The notes beneath the pieces are model-generated. The model searched no databases. It was not told the origin of the DNA and saw only the letters and a program-made list of their open reading frames with translations. Of a stretch of 64,000 nucleotides of DNA, positions 46,819 through 57,900 are shown piece by piece. Position numbers and translations under genes: made by a program. Source of the DNA: Prochlorococcus sp. AG-347-M23 (GTDB taxonomy: Bacteria > Cyanobacteriota > Cyanobacteriia > PCC-6307 > Cyanobiaceae); assembly GCA_003278855.1 (NCBI GenBank), contig QCCU01000002.1:98587-162586 (forward strand), in the 5' to 3' direction. Each line of letters starts with the position of its first letter. Within the stretch, counting starts at the first letter, position 1.

Positions 46819-48564
46819 TTAGCTCTCAACACTTTTGGTAGCTAGTTCTCTTTCCCAAAGTTTTTTATATAGCCCATTCATTTTTACTAAATCTTTATGA
46901 GCCCCTTCTTGTACTATTTCTCCTTTATCCATTACTAAAACCCTATCGCAGGTAGCCGCAACAGAAAGTTGGTGACTAATCATAATGATTGTTTTATTAC
47001 TTCTATCGCTCATTTCATCTATTATTCTTGCTGCTGTTTTATTATCAACGCTTGCTAAAGCATCATCAAGAACAACAATAGGAGAATTAACAAGTAGTGC
47101 TCTTCCTAATGCAGTTCTTTGTCTTTGTCCACCACTTAATGTAATACCCCTTTCTCCAACAATGGTTTTAAACCTTTGTGGAAAGCTATTGATATCATCA
47201 ATTAATCCGGCTTTTGTAGCACTTTCTTTAACTAAATATTTAGTAGCTTTGGGTTCTCCAAAACTTAGGTTTTCAGAGATTGTAGAAGTAAATAAGAATG
47301 CTTCTTGAGGAACGATAGAAATATTTTTTCTAAGATCACTTAATTTTAATGTTTTTACATCAATTTCATCTAAAAATAATTGATTGTCTGGAATTTCAAT
47401 AGTCCGCCCTAGAGACTTTGCTAGTGTTGTCTTGCCACAACCTACTGGACCAACTATTGCAATAAGTTCTCCAGGATAAATTTTAAAATTGAGACTATTT
47501 AATGAATTAAATTTTGATCCTGGATACTTTATTGTTAAATTTTTTGCTTCTAAGAAACCTTTAACCTTTCTTTTTAAATATTTAGTTTCTTCTCTATCTA
47601 CAATATTTGGGTTGTTCTGAAAGATTTCTTCCACACGATCTAAACTTACTTGACCAAGTTGAAAAGTATTTAAGGTGAAACCTAATAGAGCTGTTGGGAA
47701 GACAAGTCTTTCTACGTACAGTATTAAAGCTACTAAACCTCCTATCGAAATAAATCCACTCTCTAATTGAAAAGTTCCTAATGATAATAAAATCAATAAT
47801 GAAATTGAGGAAATACCTTGTAACAAAGGAAATAGGGTACTAGCTGTTCTTGCAAGTTTTATCGCTGAATTTCGATAGTCATTATTGTATATGTTAAATT
47901 CTTTTTTCTCAGCATTCTCTTGTGCATAAATTTTAATGGCGCTTATACCAGATAGATCTTCTTGTATTAGATCACTAAGTTTTGATAATGATTCTTGTTG
48001 GGCTTTTCTTTGTTTAACCATTCTGCCGCCAAATAGACTTACAATTCCAAGAATTAATGGAAATATCATTAAAGCTGATATTGTTAATGTTTTATTAATC
48101 GAAAACATTGAAGGAATAGTGAAAGAATAAGCTAAGACAATGTTGCACAAGCTTAAAACTGTGAAACCTAAAAGTCTTCTTATGTTTTCAACATCGCTTG
48201 TAGCTCTGCTAATAATGTCTCCACTACCTTTTTTTTGAATCCATTCTGGATCTTGAATAAGTAAATGGTCAAAAAGTTTTTGACGAAGATTTACTTCTAC
48301 TTTTCTACCTATGCCGAAGACAATCTGTCTTGAAAATAATCTTATTAAACCCATACAAGTAGCTAAAAATATTAACCATAAAGATTTAGAAATAACAAAA
48401 TCCGAAGAAAAACCATTTTGTAATTGATCAATTATATTTTTTACTTCTAAGGGTATTACAACACTTAGTATATTTACTATTAAGAGAGCTAAAGCTCCAT
48501 ATAAGAATTCTTTTTTGTAAGGTCTTAAGTATTTAGATATAACTTCTATCTTTAAATTTTTCAT
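46819..48564 (-). CDS. ABC exporter, fused permease/ATPase (MsbA-like)
   Basis: 581 aa half-transporter. N-terminal six-helix membrane domain (about 1-310; RRLLGFTVL coupling helix region), C-terminal ATPase: Walker A GPVGCGKTT, signature LSGGQRQR, Walker B IVVLDDALASVD, H-loop MISHQL. The Walker-B Glu is replaced by Asp (LDDA), which is common in some exporters. Substrate (lipid or drug) unknown. Confidence 0.92.
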   Translation of the reverse strand: MKNLKIEVISKYLRPYKKEFLYGALALLIVNILSVVIPLEVKNIIDQLQNGFSSDFVISKSLWLIFLATCMGLIRLFSRQIVFGIGRKVEVNLRQKLFDHLLIQDPEWIQKKGSGDIISRATSDVENIRRLLGFTVLSLCNIVLAYSFTIPSMFSINKTLTISALMIFPLILGIVSLFGGRMVKQRKAQQESLSKLSDLIQEDLSGISAIKIYAQENAEKKEFNIYNNDYRNSAIKLARTASTLFPLLQGISSISLLILLSLGTFQLESGFISIGGLVALILYVERLVFPTALLGFTLNTFQLGQVSLDRVEEIFQNNPNIVDREETKYLKRKVKGFLEAKNLTIKYPGSKFNSLNSLNFKIYPGELIAIVGPVGCGKTTLAKSLGRTIEIPDNQLFLDEIDVKTLKLSDLRKNISIVPQEAFLFTSTISENLSFGEPKATKYLVKESATKAGLIDDINSFPQRFKTIVGERGITLSGGQRQRTALGRALLVNSPIVVLDDALASVDNKTAARIIDEMSDRSNKTIIMISHQLSVAATCDRVLVMDKGEIVQEGAHKDLVKMNGLYKKLWERELATKSVES

Positions 48565-48626
48565 TTTATTTTGCCGATATGATTAAGATAATGTTTCATT
48601 TTTGAATATGTGAGCTAATTTTATAA

Positions 48627-48941
48627 ATGATTCAGTATTTATTTATGGGTAACGAGCAAACTCATCCATTACATGAAACAGACAAGAATATTATAGATTC
48701 CCTCATCACTAAAAAAACACCTGAAGATATTGATTATATCAATTTAGCTAGATTAATAAATCGTTATACCAATTTCCCCGGAGAAAGTGAAATTAAAAAC
48801 GATATTGAAAAAATTTTAAATTTTTGGAAGATAACTAAAAATGAACTTTTTTCAAAAACAAAAAATATTTGGTCAAAAAGCTTTAGGCCTTCTAATACAA
48901 ATGAAAATTTGGTTGGCTCAAGTTTTGATACCTCAAATTAA
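48627..48941 (+). CDS. DUF3288 family protein
   Basis: 104 aa (or 98 from the ATG at 48645, which opens MGNEQTHPLHETD and is the better family start). The pattern HPLHETDKNIID, ARLINRYTNFPGESEI and ILNFWKITKNELFSKT fits DUF3288, a small cyanobacterial family of unknown role. Divergent from the ABC exporter. Confidence 0.75.
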   Translation: MIQYLFMGNEQTHPLHETDKNIIDSLITKKTPEDIDYINLARLINRYTNFPGESEIKNDIEKILNFWKITKNELFSKTKNIWSKSFRPSNTNENLVGSSFDTSN

Positions 48942-48974
48942 ATTTTATCTTCATAATTTTTCTTCCATAAATAA

Positions 48975-50009
48975 ATGCCTTCTAATCTATCAAACGCTGA
49001 AATCCTAAATAATTTACTGGAGGGAGGGGATCTTGATGAATTTACTTCTAGATCTTTAATGCAAAGATGGCTTAATGATGAAATATCAGATGTTGAAACA
49101 GGAGCTTTTTTGAGTGCTTTGAGAGTAAAGGGCTCCACAGGCGTCGAACTTAGTTCTATGGCTGAGGAACTCTTAAATGTTTGCCAATTGCCAGTAGCAA
49201 GACCAAATTTGTATTTGGTAGATACTTGCGGAACAGGGGGAGATGGAGCTAATACTTTTAATATCTCAACAGCAGTTGCATTTGTAGCTGCATCTTGTGG
49301 GGTAAAAATTGCAAAACACGGAAATAAAAGTGCTAGTGGGAAAGTTGGCTCTGCGGATGTTTTGTTAAATCTTGGTTTGAATTTAAATTGTTCATTAGAA
49401 AAAGTAATCACAGCCGTAAGTGAAATTGGAATAACTTTTTTGTTCGCACCTGTTTGGCATAAATCTTTAATAAAACTTGCTCCATTAAGAAAAACCCTTG
49501 GAATAAGGACAGTATTTAATCAACTTGGACCGTTGGTAAATCCTTTAAGACCCAATGCACAAGTTTTGGGTGTTGCTTCTGAGGATCTTTTAAAACCTAT
49601 GGGAAGCGCCCTTTTAAAAATGGGTATGAATAGAGCAATAGTCGTTCATGGGTTTGGTGGCCTTGATGAAGCTTCCCTTCAAGGAAAAAATAAATTAGTA
49701 TTTGTTGATAATGGTGAATTACGGTTTTCAGAAATAAATATTTCAGACTTTAAACATGAAAATATATCTAACGAAAAGCTTGTTGTTTCTGATCAAGAGT
49801 CTAATGAGGAAATATTAAAGTCTGTCTTAAATGGTTCTGGACAAAAAGCTCATATTTATGTAGTTGCCCTAAACTCTGCTTTAGTACTTTGGGCCGCAGG
49901 CATTGAGGATGATTTAAATGAAGGATTTAATAAGGCGTTATTTTCTATAAATAAAGGAGATCCTTGGAAAAAGTTTTTGCTATTAAAAAATTATTTACAT
50001 ACAAATTAA
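48975..50009 (+). CDS. trpD: Anthranilate phosphoribosyltransferase
   Basis: Second step of tryptophan synthesis: anthranilate plus PRPP to phosphoribosylanthranilate. 344 aa. PRPP-binding [17 protein letters not shown], then [17 protein letters not shown] and [12 protein letters not shown] at 48975; 14 bp before carA. Confidence 0.97.
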   Translation: MPSNLSNAEILNNLLEGGDLDEFTSRSLMQRWLNDEISDVETGAFLSALRVKGSTGVELSSMAEELLNVCQLPVARPNLYLVDTCGTGGDGANTFNISTAVAFVAASCGVKIAKHGNKSASGKVGSADVLLNLGLNLNCSLEKVITAVSEIGITFLFAPVWHKSLIKLAPLRKTLGIRTVFNQLGPLVNPLRPNAQVLGVASEDLLKPMGSALLKMGMNRAIVVHGFGGLDEASLQGKNKLVFVDNGELRFSEINISDFKHENISNEKLVVSDQESNEEILKSVLNGSGQKAHIYVVALNSALVLWAAGIEDDLNEGFNKALFSINKGDPWKKFLLLKNYLHTN

Positions 50010-50023
50010 TTAATTTCAAATTG

Positions 50024-51163
50024 ATGATTAATCCATTTAAGAAAAACGCGAAATTGGTTTTAAGTAATGGAATTGTATTCCCAGGATTCTTTTTTGGTGC
50101 TTCTGGTACTGCTATTGGTGAAATAGTTTTTAATACGGGGATGACCGGTTACCAGGAAGTTATAACTGATCCAAGTTATTATGGGCAAATATTAACATTC
50201 ACTTATCCAGAGATTGGAAATACGGGTATTAATTTTGAAGATTCAGAATCTAATATTAATATTAAAGGGATAATCGTTAGAAATTTTTCATTTAATAGCA
50301 GCAATTGGAGATCTAAAAAGAATTTTAATCAATGGTTAGTTGAGAAAAATATAATAGGTTTACATGGAATCGATACAAGGGCTCTAGTTAAGATTTTAAG
50401 ATCTAGTGGCGCGATGAATGGAGTTATTACCTCTCTAGATAAAACTCATGAATGTTGTTTAAAGATGATTCAGGATACGCCAAAGATGGAGGGATTAAAT
50501 TTATCAAAAGTTGTTTCAACAAAGCAACAATATTTATGGAAAAATCATACGCAAACAATTTTTGACTTGAGAAAAAGATGTGATGAATCTTCTAAAAAGT
50601 TAAAAATAGTAGCAATTGATTTTGGAATTAAAAATTCAATTCTAAATAGACTCGTATCCCATGGTTGTGAAGTTATAGTTTTACCTTCTCGATCTTCTCT
50701 AAATGATGTACTGTCTAACAAGCCGGATGGTATATTTTTCTCAAATGGTCCTGGCGATCCTTCTTCTGTTTCTGAAGGGATAGACCTAGCAAAATCACTC
50801 ATTAAATATGGTGAAATACCTATGTTTGGTATTTGCCTTGGACACCAAATATTTGGATTAGCATTAGGAGGTTCAACTTATAAATTACCTTTTGGACATC
50901 GAGGGTTAAATCATCCTTGTGGTGAAAATAATAAAATTGAGATAACTAGTCAGAATCATGGTTTTGCTATTGATCCCAATTCTCTTTCAAAGGACATAGT
51001 TAAAATTACCCACTATAACCTTAACGATAATACTGTTGCTGGCCTAGAGGTTTATAACAAGCCTATATTTAGTGTGCAATATCATCCCGAAGCAGGACCC
51101 GGCCCACATGATTCGGATTATTTATTTAAAAAATTTGTTTCTCTAATGTTAGAAAGATGTTGA
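50024..51163 (+). CDS. carA: Carbamoyl-phosphate synthase small subunit
   Basis: Glutamine amidotransferase subunit feeding ammonia to CarB for arginine and pyrimidine synthesis. 379 aa from ATG 50024; a longer frame overlapping trpD is not supported. N-terminal CPSase domain (GEIVFNTGMTGYQEV), C-terminal class I GATase with Cys in GICLGHQIFGLALGG and His/Glu in VQYHPEAGPGPHD. Confidence 0.97.
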   Translation: MINPFKKNAKLVLSNGIVFPGFFFGASGTAIGEIVFNTGMTGYQEVITDPSYYGQILTFTYPEIGNTGINFEDSESNINIKGIIVRNFSFNSSNWRSKKNFNQWLVEKNIIGLHGIDTRALVKILRSSGAMNGVITSLDKTHECCLKMIQDTPKMEGLNLSKVVSTKQQYLWKNHTQTIFDLRKRCDESSKKLKIVAIDFGIKNSILNRLVSHGCEVIVLPSRSSLNDVLSNKPDGIFFSNGPGDPSSVSEGIDLAKSLIKYGEIPMFGICLGHQIFGLALGGSTYKLPFGHRGLNHPCGENNKIEITSQNHGFAIDPNSLSKDIVKITHYNLNDNTVAGLEVYNKPIFSVQYHPEAGPGPHDSDYLFKKFVSLMLERC

Positions 51164-51213
51164 CATATTGTTTTCTTTTGATTTGATAATTACATTTGAT
51201 ATATTAATTTTTT

Positions 51214-51219
51214 GGAGGT
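51214..51219 (+). promoter_or_regulatory. Shine-Dalgarno GGAGGT upstream of the STAS gene
   Basis: A full GGAGGT is rare in this weak-SD genome and lies 5 bp before an in-frame ATC (51225) and 8 bp before an in-frame ATA (51228), but 71 bp before the first ATG. It points to a non-AUG start for the STAS protein. Confidence 0.5.
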
Positions 51220-51290
51220 ATTAGATCATAGAAGATTTCCAGAAGTTAACCGTTTCTCTAAGAGGAAACCTTGAGGTTAAAACAAACATT

Positions 51291-51590
51291 ATGGTTTTTA
51301 CTTTTAAAGGCCAACTTGATGCTTTCTCAGAAAAACAATTTAAGACTTTTGTTACTAATAATTTAAAAAATGACCTTCCATTCGTTATTGATCTTACAAA
51401 AATAGATTTTTTAGATTCCTCTGGTCTTGGAGCGCTTGTTCAAACTGCAAAAGAATGCAAAAAGTCGAAACTTGGGTTCTCTGTCGTTGGCAATTCGAGA
51501 GTGGCCCAAACAATTAAACTTGTTCGTTTAGGGGATTTTCTTAACTTGAAGTCAAGCCTTGAAGATGCAGTAAATTATTTAAAGAATTGA
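51291..51590 (+). CDS. STAS-domain anti-sigma factor antagonist-like protein
   Basis: 99 aa from the first ATG, but the real start is probably 21-22 codons upstream at ATA 51228 or ATC 51225, where an open frame encodes EDFQKLTVSLRGNLE, a stretch I recall from homologues. STAS signature IDLTKIDFLDSSGLGAL carries the phosphorylatable Ser. It may bind an anti-sigma kinase or transporter; partner unknown. Overlaps mrnC by 4 bp. Confidence 0.88.
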   Translation: MVFTFKGQLDAFSEKQFKTFVTNNLKNDLPFVIDLTKIDFLDSSGLGALVQTAKECKKSKLGFSVVGNSRVAQTIKLVRLGDFLNLKSSLEDAVNYLKN

Positions 51591-51985
51591 ATTATTGGAT
51601 TCAAAACTTGGTTCCATATGGATCTCCCGATGATATAGGTGTTATTCAACTTGCTTGGCTTGGAGATTCGGTATGGGAGCTTCACCAAAGACTAAGGCAT
51701 GTTCATTTCCCTTTAAAATCTAAAGACCTCCATTTATCTGTAGTAAACGAAGTAAAAGCAAAATCTCAGTCAAAATCATTAAGTCAAATTGAACATTTAT
51801 TAAATTCAAATGAATTAGATCTTATTAGGCGTGCTAGAAATAAAACAAAGAGATATCCAAAATCTTCAGACCCCACCATATACTCTAGAGCAACTGGTTT
51901 TGAAACTCTTATTGGCTGGCTATTTTTAAAAGATCCTAAAAGATTATCAACACTTTTTGAATATTTAGAATTAAAAATGAATTGA
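51587..51985 (+). CDS. mrnC: Mini-ribonuclease III
   Basis: RNase III-fold endonuclease without a dsRNA-binding domain, used in 23S rRNA maturation. 132 aa. The catalytic segment is IGVIQLAWLGDSVWELHQR; RRARNKTKRYPKS and YSRATGFETLIGWLFL are family motifs. TTG at 51587 overlaps the STAS stop (TTGA). Four bp before the methyltransferase. Confidence 0.92.
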   Translation: MNYWIQNLVPYGSPDDIGVIQLAWLGDSVWELHQRLRHVHFPLKSKDLHLSVVNEVKAKSQSKSLSQIEHLLNSNELDLIRRARNKTKRYPKSSDPTIYSRATGFETLIGWLFLKDPKRLSTLFEYLELKMN

Positions 51986-51989
51986 ATCT

Positions 51990-52994
51990 ATGAAAAACTC
52001 CTCAAATAAATTTCGTGGAAAAAATAATAATGAGTACAAAAAAAATTCAGATTTTGGTACTTACTCAAAAAATACAAATCGCCCAGTAAAAAATGATAGA
52101 TTTTTGAACAATTCTCCTAAAAACAGGAAAGTTGAAAATTTAAAAAAAAATGATGAAAATAATACTTTTTCGTCTGTAAAAAGAAGAAATCTAAGATTTA
52201 AATCTAATACAGAATTTCCTAATAAAAATTCTGATATACATCAAGAGTTTACCAATAAGAGAAATTTTGATGATTGGATATGGGGTAAACATTCGGTTTA
52301 TGAGGCTCTTAGTAGTAATAGAGCGATCAATAGGATTTGGTGCACATCGGAGATTTTTTCTTCAGACAAATTCTATATTTTGCTTAAGGATCTTAAATTA
52401 AAGGGAGTTCTTATTGAAGAAGTTTCTTGGAACAGGCTTTCGCAATTGACATATGGTGCTTCACATCAAGGTGTCGCATTGCAGTTAGCATGCTCTAAAA
52501 CAATATCCCTAGAACAATTAATCGATTTTTCTAAACATAATTGTCCAAATCCTATAATAGTTGCATTAGACGGTATAACTGATCCTCATAATGTTGGTGC
52601 GATTATAAGATCAGCGGAAGCATTTGATTGCAAGGGTGTAATTATTCCTCAGAGAAGGTCAGCAGGATTGACTGGAACAGTCGCTAAGGTAGCTGCAGGA
52701 GCTTTAGAACACCTTCATGTAAGTAGAGTTGTTAACTTAAATAGAGCACTTGAAGAACTTAAGAGAAATGGTTTTCTAGTTGTTGGCCTATCTGGAAATG
52801 GTCAAATATCTATCTCAAATTTCCAAGAAAAAGCACCTTTGGTAGTTGTAGTTGGCTCTGAAGATAAAGGTATTTCATTGCTTACTCAAAAAAAATGCGA
52901 TTTTATATTACGTATTTCTCTTAAAGGTAAGACTTCAAGTTTAAATGCATCTGTGGCGGCCGCCATATCCCTATTTCACTTGACAGGTAAATAA
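51990..52994 (+). CDS. rlmB: SpoU/TrmH-family 23S rRNA 2'-O-ribose methyltransferase (RlmB-like)
   Basis: 334 aa. Residues 1-85 are a disordered Asn/Lys-rich extension. WIWGKHSVYEAL starts the substrate-binding domain, and the SPOUT knot contains LDGITDPHNVGAIIRSAEAF, VVVVGSEDKGIS and LKGKTSSLNASVAAAI. Probably 2'-O-methylates 23S rRNA G2251. In an apparent operon with the RNase III-like gene, joining rRNA processing and modification. Confidence 0.93.
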   Translation: MKNSSNKFRGKNNNEYKKNSDFGTYSKNTNRPVKNDRFLNNSPKNRKVENLKKNDENNTFSSVKRRNLRFKSNTEFPNKNSDIHQEFTNKRNFDDWIWGKHSVYEALSSNRAINRIWCTSEIFSSDKFYILLKDLKLKGVLIEEVSWNRLSQLTYGASHQGVALQLACSKTISLEQLIDFSKHNCPNPIIVALDGITDPHNVGAIIRSAEAFDCKGVIIPQRRSAGLTGTVAKVAAGALEHLHVSRVVNLNRALEELKRNGFLVVGLSGNGQISISNFQEKAPLVVVVGSEDKGISLLTQKKCDFILRISLKGKTSSLNASVAAAISLFHLTGK

Positions 52995-53138
52995 ATTTTT
53001 ATTTTTAATATCAATTTTAAAGACCACTAAATTGTTGTTGTTTCAATACATTTATATGTTTAATAAAAAATTATTGAATTTTCACTACAAAATTGTATAG
53101 AATTTAACAAGAATTGATGGTTTAAAAGGCCAAAAAAA

Positions 53139-53354
53139 TTGATTAGAAACTTTGGAAACAAACTCGGTTTAGCTTGGTGGGCTAAAATTGAGACGGGTAA
53201 ACCTAGTGGTACCTACTGGTTCGGCCCATTTATTACTAAACGTAGTTTAAAGGAAAATATATCTTCTTTTATTGAAGACCTTACTCAAGAAGGTTCTGAA
53301 AATATCAATTACAGTTTAGTACGTTGCAAAAAAGAAGAACCATTAACTATTTAA
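53139..53354 (+). CDS. DUF1816 family protein
   Basis: 71 aa cyanobacterial family. LAWWAKIETGKPSGTYWFGPF and a C-terminal FIEDLTQEGSENI are typical. TTG start at 53139. Function unknown; lies 30 bp before gatA. Confidence 0.8.
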   Translation: MIRNFGNKLGLAWWAKIETGKPSGTYWFGPFITKRSLKENISSFIEDLTQEGSENINYSLVRCKKEEPLTI

Positions 53355-53384
53355 TGACTTTGATTTTAAGAAATAAATTACAAA

Positions 53385-54833
53385 ATGAATTTTAGTTCTT
53401 TAAGAAAAGAAATTACCAGCAATAATGCTTCTGTTAAGGAATTAGTAAATGATATTTTTGCCATTATCGATCATAAGGATCCAGAAATTAACTCATATAT
53501 TTGTACTACAAAAGATAATGCTATCGCCCAAGCAGAGAATATTGATAAATTAATTCAAAATAAAGAAAAACTGCCACTTTTGGCGGGGATGCCAATAGCA
53601 ATAAAAGATAATATTTGTACCAAAGGAGTTGCAACAACTTGTGCAAGTAAAATGCTCAAAAACTTTGTTGCGCCTTATGAATCCACCGCATCGAGTAAAT
53701 TATGGGCTTCAGGGGGAATTTGTTTAGGAAAAACAAATTTAGACGAATTTGCAATGGGTAGTTCAACGGAAACCTCTGTATTTGGGGTCACTTCAAATCC
53801 ATGGGATATTAATAGAGTGCCAGGAGGCAGTTCAGGAGGTAGTGCTGCTTCAGTTGCTGCTGGATTTTGCGCAGCTGCTATAGGTTCTGATACAGGAGGA
53901 TCCATAAGGCAACCAGCTTCTTTTTGTGGCGTTGTTGGTCTTAAACCCACTTATGGCAGAGTTAGCAGATGGGGACTTGTAGCATTTGCCAGCTCTCTTG
54001 ATCAGATTGGCCCAATTACAAATAATGTCTCAGATGCGGCTGAAATTCTTTATTCAATATCTGGTAAAGACCCTTTTGACTCAACATGCCTTGATAAGCC
54101 AGTACCAAATTATTTGACTGACTTAAATAAATCTATAAAGGGTTTAAAAATTGGAATTATTAAAGAATGTTTTGATCACCAAGGACTTAATCCTGAAGTT
54201 AAGGAATCCGTTCTTTCTGGAGTTGATAGATTCCAAGCTTTGGGGGCTGAAATTATTGAAGTTGAATGTCCTAGATTTAACGATGGAATTGCGACATATT
54301 ATGTTATTGCTCCATCTGAAGCTTCTGCAAATTTAGCTAGATATGATGGGGTTAAATATGGTTACAGATCAAATGAAGGTTCAAATCTTATTGATATGAC
54401 TTCAAAAAGTAGAGCTGAAGGTTTTGGAGATGAGGTACAAAGAAGAATTTTGATAGGTACTTATGCTTTGTCAGCTGGATACAGTGATGCTTATTACAAA
54501 AAGGCACAAAAAGTTAGGACACTTATAAGACAAGATTTTGATAATGCTTTTAAGAAAGTAGATGTTTTATTAACTCCAACTTGTCCGACCACTGCTTTTT
54601 TGAAGGGAGATTTTGTCAATGATCCACTTTCAATGTATTTGTCTGATCTATTAACTGTACCTGCTAATTTGGCAGGCCTCCCAGCAATCAGCATTCCCTG
54701 CGGTTTTGATACTAAAGGATTACCTATTGGAATGCAATTAATAGGCAATGTATTAGAAGAAGATAGAATATTGAATGCTGCAAATATTTTTGAAATTGAT
54801 GCTCAGGTAATTAAGAACAGACCTTTATTTTAA
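53385..54833 (+). CDS. gatA: Aspartyl/glutamyl-tRNA amidotransferase subunit A
   Basis: Amidase subunit of GatCAB, converting Glu-tRNA(Gln) to Gln-tRNA(Gln). 482 aa. Ser-Ser-Lys triad: Lys in [10 protein letters not shown], cis-Ser in [16 protein letters not shown], with [10 protein letters not shown] upstream. ATG at 53385. Confidence 0.97.
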   Translation: MNFSSLRKEITSNNASVKELVNDIFAIIDHKDPEINSYICTTKDNAIAQAENIDKLIQNKEKLPLLAGMPIAIKDNICTKGVATTCASKMLKNFVAPYESTASSKLWASGGICLGKTNLDEFAMGSSTETSVFGVTSNPWDINRVPGGSSGGSAASVAAGFCAAAIGSDTGGSIRQPASFCGVVGLKPTYGRVSRWGLVAFASSLDQIGPITNNVSDAAEILYSISGKDPFDSTCLDKPVPNYLTDLNKSIKGLKIGIIKECFDHQGLNPEVKESVLSGVDRFQALGAEIIEVECPRFNDGIATYYVIAPSEASANLARYDGVKYGYRSNEGSNLIDMTSKSRAEGFGDEVQRRILIGTYALSAGYSDAYYKKAQKVRTLIRQDFDNAFKKVDVLLTPTCPTTAFLKGDFVNDPLSMYLSDLLTVPANLAGLPAISIPCGFDTKGLPIGMQLIGNVLEEDRILNAANIFEIDAQVIKNRPLF

Positions 54834-54917
54834 ATTTGTATTAATAATTAATTTGTAATCACAAAGTATAGATCTTTTAGAAATTGTCTCTATCTTGTAT
54901 ATATAAATTATTTGAAT

Positions 54918-57900
54918 ATGGCTTTCGTTCCGCTTCATAATCATAGTGACTACAGCTTGCTTGATGGTGCCAGTCAAATCTCAAAAATTGTAGAAAGAGC
55001 TTGTGATCTTGGAATGGAATCGATAGCTCTTACTGATCATGGAGTTATGTATGGTGTTCTTGATTTGGTCAAGAAGTGTAAAGAGAAAGGTATAAAACCA
55101 ATTATTGGTAATGAAATGTATGTGATTAATGGTTCTATTGATGATCCTCAACCAAAAAAAGAAAAAAGATATCATTTGGTGGTGTTAGCAAAAAATTATA
55201 CTGGATATAAGAATTTAGTGAAGTTAACAACAATTAGTCACCTAAATGGGATGAGAGGTCGAGGCATTTTTTCTAGACCATGTATTGATAAATCTCTTTT
55301 AAGCAAATATAGTGATGGTTTGATAGTTTCTACAGCTTGTCTTGGTGGAGAGATACCTCAGGCTATCTTAAAAGGTAGATTAGACGTAGCAGAGGATATA
55401 GCACTTTGGTATAAAAAATTATTTGCAGATGACTTTTATTTAGAAATACAAGATCACGGTTCCATTGAGGATAGAATTGTTAACGTTGAATTAATAAAAA
55501 TTGGGAAGAAGCATCAAATAAAAGTCATCGCAACCAACGATGCCCACTATTTATCAAGCATGGATGTTGAAGCACATGATGCTTTGCTTTGTGTATTAAC
55601 AGGAAAACTAATAAGTGATGAAAAAAGATTGAGATATACCGGTACAGAATATATTAAAAGTGAAAGTGAAATGCTTGAACTTTTTAAAGATCATATTGAT
55701 GATGAATCAATTATTGAGGCAGTTAACAATACAGTAGAAATTTCTCAGAAAGTTGAAGAATTTGATTTGTTTGGTAATTATAGAATGCCAAAATTCCCTC
55801 TTAACGAAGATACAGATTCATTTTCTTTCCTTACACAATTATCTAATACAGGCCTTTTAAATAGACTTAAAAAAAATGATCTTACAGAAGTTGATGAGAA
55901 CTATAAAAAAAGACTATCTTCCGAATTAAAAATTATCAAAGATATGGGCTTCCCAGACTATTTTTTGGTTGTTTGGGACTATATCAAATTTGCTAGAGAT
56001 AACTCTATCCCTGTAGGACCAGGAAGAGGCTCTGCAGCAGGCTCATTAGTAGCCTATGCTCTTCAAATTACAAATATAGATCCAGTTGAGCATGGATTGT
56101 TGTTTGAGAGATTTTTAAATCCAGCAAGAAAGTCAATGCCAGATATTGACACCGACTTTTGTATTGATAGGAGAAATGAAGTTATTGATTATGTTACTAA
56201 TCGTTATGGAGAGGATAAAGTTGCGCAAATAATTACTTTCAATAAGATGACCTCAAAGGCAGTTTTAAAAGATGTTGCAAGGGTTTTAGATATACCTTAT
56301 GGAGAAGCGGACAAATTGGCTAAGTTAATACCAGTTGTAAGAGGAAAACCCAATAAATTAAATGAAATGATTGACAAGAATTCACCTAGCCAAGAGTTTA
56401 GAGAAAAATATATTAATGATAATAGGGTGAAAAAATGGGTTGATTTGGCTTTGAGAATTGAAGGAACTAATAAAACATATGGAGTTCATGCTGCTGGAGT
56501 TGTTATCGCATCAGATCCTCTTGACGAACTTGTACCTCTTCAAAGAAATAATGAAGGGCAAATAATAACCCAATATTCTATGGACGATATCGAATCACTT
56601 GGATTATTGAAAATGGATTTCTTGGGTCTTAAGAATCTTACGATGATTGAAAAGACAGTTTCTCTTATTAATCAATCTACTGGAAGGAAGATAAACATTG
56701 ATGAGTTACCACAAAATGATGGTAAAACCTTTGAGCTTATCGGAAGAGGAGATCTTGAAGGTATTTTTCAACTTGAGTCTTCCGGAATGAAACAGGTCGT
56801 TAAGGATTTCAAACCTAACTCTCTAGAGGATATTTCGTCCATACTTGCTCTTTATAGACCTGGTCCTCTTGATGCAGGCCTAATACCTAAATTTATAAAT
56901 CGAAAAAATGGGAATGAAAAGATTGATTTCCCTCATCCTTTTATTAAGTCAATTCTCACTGAAACTTATGGAATTATGGTTTACCAAGAACAAATCATGA
57001 AAATTGCTCAAGACCTAGCCGGTTATTCTCTTGGTGATGCTGATTTACTTCGAAGAGCGATGGGGAAAAAGAAAGTTTCTGAAATGGTAAAGCATAGGAA
57101 TATTTTTGTAGATGGTTCTATGAAGAAAGGTGTAAATGAAAAATTAGCAAATGATCTTTTTGATCAGATGGTTTTATTTGCAGAATATTGTTTTAACAAG
57201 AGCCACTCAACTGCTTATGGTGCTGTAACTTATCAAACTGCATTTTTGAAAGCCCATTTTCCTGTTGCATATATGGCAGCCCTTTTAAGCGTTAATTCTG
57301 GCTCTAGCGACAAGATGCAAAGATATATTTCTAATTGTTATTCCATGGGAATAGAAGTTATTTCGCCGAGTATTAATTTTTCTGGGGTTGATTTCACTAT
57401 TAAGAATAATCAGATTTTATTCGGGTTATCTGCAATTAAGAATTTAGGTGATTCTGCAATAAGAAATATTATTGAAAACCGAAATAGTTTTGGAACCTTT
57501 AAGTCATTATCGGATTTGTGCGACCGTTTGCCTTCTAATATTCTTAACAAAAGAAGTCTTGAATCTCTTATTCATTGTGGAGCACTAGACGAGTTTTCAA
57601 TTGATAATAATAGAGCTCAGTTATTGTCAGATCTTGAGCATGTTATTGAGTGGGCCTCTTCAAGAAATCGTGATAGATTATCTGGCCAAGGAAATCTATT
57701 TGACTCTAAAGAAGAATTTTCTAATGTTGCTTTTTCAGATTCACAATTGGCTAAGGTTGATGACTATTCACTTATTGAGAAATTAAAGTTAGAAAAGCAG
57801 CTATTAGGCTTTTATTTATCTGATCATCCTCTAAAGCATTTAACTAAGCCAGCAAAACTCGTATCACCTATAAGCATTTCTCAGTTAGAAGAAACAAAAG

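Noticed and set aside
48938..49411. Minus-strand 157-aa frame
   Set aside because: Antisense to trpD, Pro/Ser-rich; shadow.
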